A DNA stretch of 11,680 nt from assembly GCA_023427285.1 (NCBI GenBank), contig JAEZBH010000375.1, positions 1 through 11,680 of the forward strand, given 5' to 3'. Source of the stretch: Pseudomonadota bacterium. Its GTDB lineage: Bacteria > Pseudomonadota > Alphaproteobacteria > Sphingomonadales > Sphingomonadaceae. Every line of letters begins with the position of its first letter. Position 1 is the stretch's first letter. Both the position numbers and the translations under genes were made by a program. The notes below the pieces were generated by a model. It was not told the DNA's origin. It did not search any database and saw only the letters and a list, made by a program, of their open reading frames with translations. Below, piece after piece: positions 1-7,423 of this stretch.

Positions 1-698
1 CTTGGAATCCCGCCTCTAAAACGAGCCCTTCACCCAATGCAGATTGCCCAGCTGAAGCGCTGCCACCAAAATGGGGAGCTACGCCTGCTTCCTTGAAAAA
101 CTGGATTGATAACAACAATCACGCCGTCTGGCCCGGATGGGGCACGCACAGCAACCTCGGCATGGCTTGGGCCTACCGCATGCTGCGCGCACCGCACCTG
201 TTCAAAAACATCGTGCCGGATAACCCCAGTGAAAAGCCCGAGGTCGAAGCCATCATTCTCATGACTGACGGCGAGATCAATTACATCACCGACAAAGACG
301 ATAATGACAGCCTGTCTGGTTTGAAGCGAGATGCACAGGACGATCAGGGGCTGCCGCTCAAAATTGGGCACGGCCAATACACAGCCTATCGCTTGCCGCG
401 AGAAGCCGTTCTCACCAATAAATTGAGCACTGATATCAACAGTGAAAGCTCGGCCATCGCAGCCGAAAACCAAATGTCCCATCGCTTGCAGATGGTGTGC
501 GAGGCGGCGCGCAAGGATGGTATCCGCGTGTACACCATCGCGTTTGCAATCGATGCAAGTGACCAGTTGACCCGCAATCTCTATCGCACCTGCGCGACGA
601 GCCCGCGCTATTTCTTCGACACGGCAAGTCCTGCTGCGCTGAAGGATGCGTTCCGCATGATCGCGGTCGATCTCGTCCAGCTGCACCTCGTCGAGTAG
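1..698 (+). CDS. TadG-like pilus assembly protein with VWA domain (5' partial)
   Basis: The reading frame is already open at base 3 and runs to TAG at 696-698, so the gene begins before the window; 231 residues are visible. The TTG at 93 is an internal Leu codon, not a start. The visible part reads as the second half of a von Willebrand factor A domain. It has a Gly-Thr-His-Ser-Asn-Leu-Gly-Met segment near the 'GTYHDIGM' position seen in TadG proteins, the beta-strand plus metal-site motif IILMTDGEIN, and a C-terminal segment (YTIAFAID, RTCATSP, YFFDTAS, then a helix with FRMIAVDLVQL) typical of TadG C-termini. In this family an N-terminal TadE-like membrane helix precedes the VWA domain; here it would lie outside the window. 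TadG is an envelope-associated accessory protein of Flp/Tad pilus assembly. The next gene starts 13 bases after the stop, so the two are very probably co-transcribed. Confidence 0.85.
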   Translation, partial: WNPASKTSPSPNADCPAEALPPKWGATPASLKNWIDNNNHAVWPGWGTHSNLGMAWAYRMLRAPHLFKNIVPDNPSEKPEVEAIILMTDGEINYITDKDDNDSLSGLKRDAQDDQGLPLKIGHGQYTAYRLPREAVLTNKLSTDINSESSAIAAENQMSHRLQMVCEAARKDGIRVYTIAFAIDASDQLTRNLYRTCATSPRYFFDTASPAALKDAFRMIAVDLVQLHLVE

Positions 699-711
699 TG
701 GGGGCAATCGC

Positions 712-1296
712 ATGAAGAGATTTCTCCGCGCCCTCTCTCGCAACCAGTCGGGCACCTACACGGTTGAATTTGCTCTGGGCTTTCCCATCCTTGCCATGCT
801 GCTGCTCGGCGGGTTTGACCTTGGCTACCAGACACTGAAGCAGGCCAATCTGAACGGCGCCGTGCGCGATGCCGCGCGCGATGCCATCACCAAATCCGCA
901 GGCTGCTCGCAAGATCGCTCAGATCTGATTGAAGCGGAAATCCACAAGGCCATGGCGCCGTTCAACGTGGATGGGACAAGCCTCACAATCGAAGCCCGCT
1001 CCTATGCCAACGGCTTCGGCTCCGTCGGCAAGCCCGAGCCGCTGACCCTCGATGTCAACGGCAACGGGCAATACGATCCCGGTGACTCTTTCCTCGATAT
1101 CAACGGGGACGGCGAATGGTCGGAAGACCAGGGCAAGTCCGGCGATCTGGGCGGCCCCGGAGACGTTGTTCTGTACCGGGCCGAAGTTAAGGCCAAAACC
1201 CTCTTCCTCAACTTGCCACTTCTCGGCGGCAAAGAGTTCATGACCCTGTCAGCCAGCACCGTCGTGCGCAATGAGCCGTACGAGTGCGAGTCCTGA
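712..1296 (+). CDS. TadE-like pseudopilin with tandem EF-hand/dockerin-like loops
   Basis: This 194-residue protein has the TadE layout. A basic N-terminus is followed by Gly14, then TYTVEFALGFPILAMLLLGG, with Glu five residues after the Gly. That matches the prepilin-peptidase (TadV) pattern G|xxxxE followed by a hydrophobic helix (about 17-40). A QANLNGAVRDAARDA segment, common in the family, comes next. TadE proteins are minor pseudopilins of the Flp/Tad pilus. Residues 114-140 carry two Asp/Asn/Gly-rich loops. The first, DVNGNGQYDPGD, has acidic or amide side chains at loop positions 1, 3, 5, 7, 9 and 12, as in an EF-hand or dockerin loop. The second, DINGDGEWSEDQ, has acceptable residues at 1, 3, 5 and 7 but Ser and Gln at 9 and 12. 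The start at 712 follows a GGGGG stretch. The gene lies in an apparent operon with the TadG-like gene upstream and another TadE-like gene 19 bases downstream. Confidence 0.85.
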   Translation: MKRFLRALSRNQSGTYTVEFALGFPILAMLLLGGFDLGYQTLKQANLNGAVRDAARDAITKSAGCSQDRSDLIEAEIHKAMAPFNVDGTSLTIEARSYANGFGSVGKPEPLTLDVNGNGQYDPGDSFLDINGDGEWSEDQGKSGDLGGPGDVVLYRAEVKAKTLFLNLPLLGGKEFMTLSASTVVRNEPYECES

Positions 1297-1315
1297 GCAT
1301 GAAAAGGCCACGCCC

Positions 1316-1963
1316 ATGATGATCGCGCTCAACCGGTTCATCCGCCGTCTGCGCCGCGACCAGCGCGGCCTCAGCTTTGTCGAGCTGGCGTTCACGATGC
1401 CGGTTCTGATCCTGCTGCTGACCGGCGGGCTGGAACTGGCCAACTACACCATGGCGCGCATGAAGGTGACGCGCGTTGCGACCACGCTGGCGGACCTCAC
1501 CGCCCAGTCTCCGGTCGGCGTGCTTGAAAGCCAGATTTCAGACTTGTTTCTGGCCGCCAACATGATCACCAACCCGATGAACATTCTGGAGGACGGGCGC
1601 ATCTACATCACGGCCGTGCGTGGCGGTGGGAGCAATGTCGGCAATTCCATCCTCTGGCAACGATGCGATGGCAACAAGGTGACCGTGACCAGCGAAATCG
1701 GCTCGAACAACAACAAGAACGTCGTGCTGCCGCGCAATATCACGCTGGAAGACAACGCCATCACCGTAGTCGCCCAGGCCTCGATGACCTACAAGCCGCT
1801 CCTGTTCGACAAGCTGTTCGACAGGAACACAACGATCACCCACGTTGCTATTTATATGCCGCGCTCGCTCAGCTTCGGCGTCATTACCGCAGACGGCACA
1901 ACCGCAAAGTCCAACTGCGGCACCAACGTTACCCAATACAACGCCAACGGAACCCCTGCCTGA
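1316..1963 (+). CDS. TadE/TadG-family pseudopilin
   Basis: This 215-residue protein has the TadE N-terminus: Arg-rich residues 10-17, Gly18, then LSFVELAFTMPVLILLLTGG with Glu five residues after the Gly. This is again the TadV-type cleavage pattern and transmembrane stem. LADLTAQ (about 58-64) is frequent in TadE/G proteins of alphaproteobacteria. The rest is a periplasmic beta-rich domain with two Cys (117 and 201) that could form a disulphide. An in-frame ATG at 1271 lies inside the preceding gene. The ATG at 1316 is preferred because it puts the charged segment directly before the helix and has AAAAGG about 8 bases upstream; ATG 1319 is the next in-frame codon. It is the last gene of the pilus operon and is followed by a terminator. 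Like the gene before it, it would be a minor pseudopilin. Confidence 0.83.
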   Translation: MMIALNRFIRRLRRDQRGLSFVELAFTMPVLILLLTGGLELANYTMARMKVTRVATTLADLTAQSPVGVLESQISDLFLAANMITNPMNILEDGRIYITAVRGGGSNVGNSILWQRCDGNKVTVTSEIGSNNNKNVVLPRNITLEDNAITVVAQASMTYKPLLFDKLFDRNTTITHVAIYMPRSLSFGVITADGTTAKSNCGTNVTQYNANGTPA

Positions 1964-1994
1964 CGGGCTTGCCGACAAAGCGCCTGAAAATAAC

Positions 1995-2030
1995 AAGGCC
2001 CGGAGCAGCAGCCCCGGGCCTTATTTTTTT
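1995..2030. terminator. Rho-independent terminator between convergent genes
   Basis: A perfect 9-bp stem, AAGGCCCGG (1995-2003) with CCGGGCCTT (2014-2022), encloses a 10-base loop and is followed on the + strand by A and seven T (2023-2030). Read on the - strand the same stem is followed by GTTATTTT, so it probably also ends ettA transcription. Confidence 0.9.
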
Positions 2031-2048
2031 GCTTAAAGCTGAAACCGT

Positions 2049-3725
<1,677 letters not shown>

Positions 3726-3759
3726 GGATATCCTGATGTCTGGCAGCCGTTGTTGGGTT

Positions 3760-3788
3760 CAGATAGCGAACGTCGCGCCGCTTAACAA
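3760..3788 (-). promoter_or_regulatory. Candidate sigma70-type promoter for ettA
   Basis: On the - strand TTGTTA (3783-3788) lies 17 bases from TATCTG (3760-3765). This would give a leader of roughly 25-30 bases before the ettA ATG. Spacing is ideal but both hexamers are imperfect (4/6 and 3/6). It is the best candidate I see in the 119-base divergent gap. Confidence 0.3.
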
Positions 3789-3844
3789 CCCGAGAGGAGG
3801 CCGCACCCTGCCTGAGGAGCCCTTGAGCATCAAGGAGGGCACGG

Positions 3845-4150
3845 ATGCGCAGCTCTGATTCGGCCAATCACCCCCACATTGCAACCGCGCGCGCGTTTTT
3901 ACTCGGCGCATGTGCCGGCCAGATTCTCCTGACGATTTGCCTTTTGGAGAACCTCTCCAATCTTGGATACGCCGTTCTGGATGGCGGCCTCTGGAGCCTG
4001 CTTGGCCTTGCGGGTGCTTTCGGGCTGGCCTTGGGCGGCCTTGCAGCCTCGATCATGCTGGCGAGCCTGATGCTCGGCTCAACTGCGGCGGATGCGGGGC
4101 CGGAGCGCATGCAGCCCCGCAAGTCAGGCCCGCCCCTGCCCCGTCTTTAG
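3845..4150 (+). CDS. Small two-helix membrane protein of unknown function
   Basis: This 101-residue protein is not one I recognise. The start is well supported: AAGGAGGG at 3832-3839 is an almost ideal Shine-Dalgarno site 5 bases before the ATG. The chain has a short polar N-terminus (1-14), a first hydrophobic helix (about 15-37, containing one Cys), a short Asn/Asp/Gly turn, a long Gly/Ala/Leu-rich helix (about 48-79) and a polar, Pro/Arg-rich C-terminus (80-101). The Gly/Ala-rich helix suggests tight helix packing or oligomerisation. No catalytic motif is visible. It is divergent from ettA and 177 bases upstream of the diguanylate cyclase, so it may or may not share a transcript with the latter. 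It may be a lineage-specific inner-membrane protein. Confidence 0.75.
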   Translation: MRSSDSANHPHIATARAFLLGACAGQILLTICLLENLSNLGYAVLDGGLWSLLGLAGAFGLALGGLAASIMLASLMLGSTAADAGPERMQPRKSGPPLPRL

Positions 4151-4164
4151 GCCCGCCTCCTGCC
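4126..4164 (+). repeat. Imperfect direct repeat spanning a stop codon
   Basis: AGGCCCGCCCCTGCC (4126-4140) recurs as AGGCCCGCCTCCTGCC (4149-4164), differing by one inserted T, with an offset of 23 bases. The TAG stop of the small membrane protein (4148-4150) overlaps the second copy. It may be a small slippage duplication or just low-complexity GC-rich sequence. Confidence 0.5.
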
Positions 4165-4276
4165 GAACATGCCGAAGTTTATTTTGGGGAAACCGGCGCA
4201 ATAACGATTACCGGAAGCAACCAGATACCTGAATGTCGCACCCCCAACCCACCGTTCGGTCTGGAAATAATATTAG

Positions 4277-4328
4277 TTTTTCGGCATAGCCTGCACGTTT
4301 GTTGCTAAAATTTTCAGGTTCCGAAAAA
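4277..4328 (+). repeat. Inverted repeat bracketing the diguanylate cyclase leader and start
   Basis: TTTTTCGG (4277-4284) is the exact reverse complement of CCGAAAAA (4321-4328), and the last A is the first base of the cyclase ATG. The 36 bases between hold AAAATTTT (4307-4314) and a weak ribosome site, AGG at 4316-4318. Pairing would place the start codon in a stem. The surrounding stretch (about 4265-4330) is clearly more AT-rich than its neighbours. No convincing promoter hexamers were found in the 177-base gap 4151-4327. Confidence 0.4.
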
Positions 4329-5785
4329 TGAACCACGAAGCAAACGATCATGGGGCTGCCCCGCGCCTTGCAAAATTACTCCAGGCTAATGATGCTATCG
4401 CCATTTTTTGGTTGGGCGCTGTTGTTTTTGCGGCATCCATGCTGGGCATATACACGCGCCCGGTCGGGTTTCTGGCCGTCATCTGGCCTGCAAACGCCAT
4501 CCTTCTCGGCCTGCTCGTCACACGGCCCGCGCTGGCCCGCCCCCTTGGGCTGCTGGCCGCTTTTGCGGGGTATTTTCTTGCCGGACACCTGAGCGGCGAT
4601 GCGCCGATCACAAACCTCTGGCTCACCGTATCCAATCTGGCGGGCGTTGCCTGCGGCTATTTTGGCTTCTCCCTTCTGGAGGATGAAGACCGCAAGCTGC
4701 GTCGCCCCATGTCGATGCTGCATCTGTTTGTCATCTGCGCCACCTCCGCCACCACGGCATCGCTGGTTGGCTGCGGGCTTGCCCCCTTCCTGCTCGACCG
4801 CTCCGTTCTGAACGGGCTGACCTACTGGTTCACGGCCGAGCTTCTCAACTATGCCATCGTACTGCCGGTTATCCTGACCATGAGCCTTGAGGCGACGCGC
4901 AGCCTCATCGCCCCGCTCCGGCGTCCTTTGAAAAAGCTCGCGCTGCATCTGGCGCCCGCCGCCTCGCTCTGCCTGTCGGTTGCCGCGTCCATCGCGATTG
5001 GCGGCCCCGGTGCCATCGCCTTTTCCGTGCCCGCGCTGCTGTGGTGCGCCATGACCTACAGCCTGTTTTCCATGAGCCTCATCATGTTGGTTTTCAGCGT
5101 CATCATGCTGGCCGCACAGGCTTCGGGGCTGATGTTTGTGCCGGAAAGCTATGACTTCATCGACGGCACGGCCTCCTTCCGCATCGGCATTTCCGTTCTG
5201 GTTCTGGGGCCGCTCACCGTCACCAACATCATGGCGCTCCAGCGCGTCCTCTTCGATCAGCTGGAGCGGGCGGCAACGACCGACAGCCTGACCGGCATTC
5301 TGGCCCGACCGGCCTATCTGGCGCGCTCCCGCGCCGTCATGGATTTCCAGCCCGCGCAAGACGAGAGCGGCGTTGCCTTGCTCATGATCGATATCGACCA
5401 CTTCAAGCAGATCAATGACCGCTTCGGGCACCAGAGCGGAGATATCGTCATTCGCGCCGTCACCGCAGCCGTTGCCGGGCAGTTGCGAAAGACAGACCTG
5501 TTCGGCCGCCTGGGCGGGGAAGAGTTTGCAGTGAGACTGGCTGGCACCTGCCCTCGCGACGCAAAGGCAATGGCCGAGCGGGTGCGCCACGCGGTCGAAT
5601 CCCTCAGCATCGACATTGGCAAGGACGAGCCCCTGCGCGTCACCATCAGCATCGGTCTGACGCATCACCGCCGCCCGCCAGCCAACGGCCTTTCCCAATC
5701 GCTCGGCATTGCCGATGCCGCCCTTTACCGCGCCAAGGCGGAAGGACGAAACCGGGTCTGCGCCACGCTCCCCGAAGCCGCCTGA
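4328..5785 (+). CDS. Membrane-bound diguanylate cyclase (MASE1-like sensor plus GGDEF)
   Basis: This 485-residue protein makes cyclic di-GMP from two GTP. Residues about 24-305 form eight or so hydrophobic helices. They include FLAVIWPANAILLGLL, a Trp-Pro-Ala-Asn motif typical of MASE1 integral-membrane sensor domains. The GGDEF domain spans about 317-478. It has DSLTG (319-323), the metal-site segment MIDIDHFKQIND (353-364), the guanine-contact pair Asn363 and Asp372, the active-site GGEEF (396-400) and VTISIGLT near 438-445. RKTD (387-390) sits five residues before GGEEF, which is the RxxD inhibitory site for product feedback. The usual Asn-Arg-Arg after the first motif is Ala-Arg-Pro, a tolerated variation. 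No EAL domain follows, so the protein should be a synthase only. The ligand of the membrane sensor cannot be inferred. The ATG at 4328 has only a weak upstream AGG, so expression may be low or controlled. Confidence 0.93.
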   Translation: MNHEANDHGAAPRLAKLLQANDAIAIFWLGAVVFAASMLGIYTRPVGFLAVIWPANAILLGLLVTRPALARPLGLLAAFAGYFLAGHLSGDAPITNLWLTVSNLAGVACGYFGFSLLEDEDRKLRRPMSMLHLFVICATSATTASLVGCGLAPFLLDRSVLNGLTYWFTAELLNYAIVLPVILTMSLEATRSLIAPLRRPLKKLALHLAPAASLCLSVAASIAIGGPGAIAFSVPALLWCAMTYSLFSMSLIMLVFSVIMLAAQASGLMFVPESYDFIDGTASFRIGISVLVLGPLTVTNIMALQRVLFDQLERAATTDSLTGILARPAYLARSRAVMDFQPAQDESGVALLMIDIDHFKQINDRFGHQSGDIVIRAVTAAVAGQLRKTDLFGRLGGEEFAVRLAGTCPRDAKAMAERVRHAVESLSIDIGKDEPLRVTISIGLTHHRRPPANGLSQSLGIADAALYRAKAEGRNRVCATLPEAA

Positions 5786-5814
5786 TCCGTTTCGTGAAAT
5801 TTTCTTGCTGACCC

Positions 5815-5859
5815 CCGTTGCGATCCACGCCCCGTCCCCACTAACGTGGTGCGCAACGG
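5815..5859 (+). promoter_or_regulatory. Imperfect inverted repeat in the M28 peptidase leader
   Basis: CCGTTGCGATCCACG (5815-5829) pairs with CGTGGTGCGCAACGG (5845-5859). The arms are 15 bases with 13 pairs (8, then 2 mismatches, then 5) around a 15-base loop. The 3' arm ends inside the ribosome binding site of the peptidase gene. No T-run follows, so it does not look like an intrinsic terminator. It could be an RNA hairpin that restricts ribosome access or a dyad operator; the sequence alone does not decide. Confidence 0.55.
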
Positions 5860-5863
5860 AGGG
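5858..5863 (+). promoter_or_regulatory. Ribosome binding site fixing the M28 peptidase start
   Basis: GGAGGG lies 6 bases before ATG 5870. The in-frame GTG at 5846 has no such site and would add eight residues before the signal peptide, so 5870 is the start. Confidence 0.8.
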
Positions 5864-5869
5864 ACCATC

Positions 5870-7327
5870 ATGAAAGCACCCCTTATCTCAGCGCTTGGCG
5901 CCCTGCTGCTTGGCGCCAGCCCGGTTATTCTCTCAGGCGCTCCGGCGGTGGCGGCACCGCCTGCCAAGGCCATGCAATCTGCCGATGCAATTGCGGCGGA
6001 TCTGTCCGCCAAAGCCCTTGCCAGCGACCTGCCCATGCAGATCGTCACCGACCTGACCACCGAGATCGGCCCCCGCCTTGCCGGAACCGAAGCCGAGAAG
6101 CGCGCCGCCAACTGGGCGCAAGGCTACCTGAAGAAGCTCGGTTTCGAGAACGTGCGGCAGGAGAGCTTCACCATCACCGGCTGGCTGCGCGGCGAGGAAA
6201 AGGCCGAGATCACCGGCCCGTCGCCCCAGCCGCTGGTCGTGACGGGCCTTGGCACCACCGTTGCCACCCCGCCCGAGGGGATCGAGGCGGAAGTCGTGAT
6301 CTTCCGGCGCTATGCCGACTTGCTGGCCGCGCCCGAGGGCTCGCTTCAAGGCAAGATCGCCCTCGTCACCGAGAAGACCGTGCGGATGCAGGACGGCAGC
6401 GGCTACGGCGCAGCCGGCCCGGTGCGCCGCACCGGCGCATCGGAAGCCGCCAAGCGCGGCGCGGTTGCCTATCTCCTGCGCTCGCTCGGCACCCATGACC
6501 ACCGTTTCCCCCACACCGGCTCGCAGGTTTATGCCGAAGGCGCGCCGAAAATTCCCGCCGCCGCCATTTCCCCGCCCGATGCCGAGCAGATCGAGCGGCT
6601 GGCCGCGCGCGGCCACACGGTCAAGGTGAAGCTCAAGCTCACGCCCAGCCACCCCGGCGTTGTGACCAGCCAGAACGTCATCCCCGAGGTGAAGGGCCGC
6701 GAGAAGCCGGACGAGATCATTCTCATCGGCGGGCATCTGGACAGCTGGGATCAGGGCACCGGCGCGATCGACGACGGCGCGGGCGTTGCCATTGTCACCA
6801 CTGCCGCCAAGCTGATCCGCGACCTGCCGCAAAAGCCGAAGCGCACCATCCGCGTCGTGCTGTTCGGGGCAGAGGAATACGGCCTGCTGGGGGCCAAGGC
6901 CTATGCGGAGAAGCACAAGGCCGATGCGAACAAGCATATCCTCGCCACCGAAGCCGACTTCGGCCAGGGCCCGGTCTATGCCTTCCACACCCGCGTGGCA
7001 GACCCCAAGCACCCGTCCATCGTGCGGATCCAGAACGCGCTGACGCCGCTGGGCATCTACCGGGGCAACAACACCGCGCACGGCGGGCCGGACATCGGCG
7101 CGCTGATGCAGCTCGGCGTGCCGGTCGTCAATCTGGCGCTGGAGGGCAGCGATTATTTCGACACCCACCACACGCCTGACGACACGCTCGACCGCATCGA
7201 GCGCAAGCGTCTCAACCAGTCAACCGCAGCCTATGCCGCCTTCACGTATCTGGCCGCAGAGCTGGATGGAGACTACCGCCAGAGCACCATTGCCGACACC
7301 CAAGGCACCGCGCCGGGCAGCAACTGA
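5870..7327 (+). CDS. Secreted M28-family zinc metallopeptidase, carboxypeptidase Q type
   Basis: This 485-residue protein begins with a clear Sec signal peptide: Lys2, a hydrophobic core, and a likely cleavage after Ala-Val-Ala-Ala near residue 29. The mature protein has a short N-terminal part (IGPRLAGT, about 67-73), a protease-associated insert (about 130-250) and the M28 catalytic core. Probable zinc ligands are His289 in GGHLDSWD, Asp301 in DDGAG, Glu335/Glu336 in FGAEEYG (one catalytic base, one ligand), Asp363 in TEADFG and His433/His434 in THHTPDDT. The order and spacing closely match human carboxypeptidase Q, which cleaves dipeptides outside the cell. A role in periplasmic or extracellular peptide scavenging is therefore inferred. 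The gene begins 84 bases after the cyclase stop, with an inverted repeat in that gap, and ends at a hairpin terminator. All expected metal ligands seem present. Confidence 0.92.
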   Translation: MKAPLISALGALLLGASPVILSGAPAVAAPPAKAMQSADAIAADLSAKALASDLPMQIVTDLTTEIGPRLAGTEAEKRAANWAQGYLKKLGFENVRQESFTITGWLRGEEKAEITGPSPQPLVVTGLGTTVATPPEGIEAEVVIFRRYADLLAAPEGSLQGKIALVTEKTVRMQDGSGYGAAGPVRRTGASEAAKRGAVAYLLRSLGTHDHRFPHTGSQVYAEGAPKIPAAAISPPDAEQIERLAARGHTVKVKLKLTPSHPGVVTSQNVIPEVKGREKPDEIILIGGHLDSWDQGTGAIDDGAGVAIVTTAAKLIRDLPQKPKRTIRVVLFGAEEYGLLGAKAYAEKHKADANKHILATEADFGQGPVYAFHTRVADPKHPSIVRIQNALTPLGIYRGNNTAHGGPDIGALMQLGVPVVNLALEGSDYFDTHHTPDDTLDRIERKRLNQSTAAYAAFTYLAAELDGDYRQSTIADTQGTAPGSN

Positions 7328-7352
7328 CCTTGCCCGAGCTGCCCAAAACCAG

Positions 7353-7380
7353 AAAGGCCACGGCACCTGCCGTGGCCTTT
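7353..7380. terminator. Hairpin terminator between convergent genes
   Basis: A perfect 12-bp stem, AAAGGCCACGGC (7353-7364) with GCCGTGGCCTTT (7369-7380), encloses the four-base loop ACCT. The stem ends in TTT on both strands. It is followed by CGTGTTT on the + strand and by CTGGTTTT on the - strand, so it probably works in both directions between the M28 gene and the SGNH-like gene. Confidence 0.8.
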
Positions 7381-7423
7381 CGTGTTTGAAACGGCGCAGA
7401 ACGACGCGCTGCTCCCTAAAAGC

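Noticed and set aside
1271..1315. Longer start for the second TadE-like gene at ATG 1271
   Set aside because: It overlaps the end of the previous gene and adds 15 residues untypical of the family; ATG 1316 has an AAAAGG site.
4151..4327. EcfG-type (GGAAC...CGTT) promoter upstream of the cyclase
   Set aside because: GGGGAAACC at about 4185 resembles the -35 part but no matching CGTT lies at the required distance.
4376..5698. 440-codon open frame on the - strand opposite the cyclase
   Set aside because: It is a codon-bias shadow with low-complexity Gly/Arg/Gln composition; the + strand frame has the full GGDEF domain.
5791..5859. Intrinsic terminator for the cyclase gene
   Set aside because: The inverted repeat at 5815-5859 has no T-run after it and continues into the ribosome site of the next gene.
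5933..7171. 412-codon open frame on the - strand opposite the M28 peptidase
   Set aside because: It is an antisense shadow of a gene with complete metal ligands; no recognisable motif.
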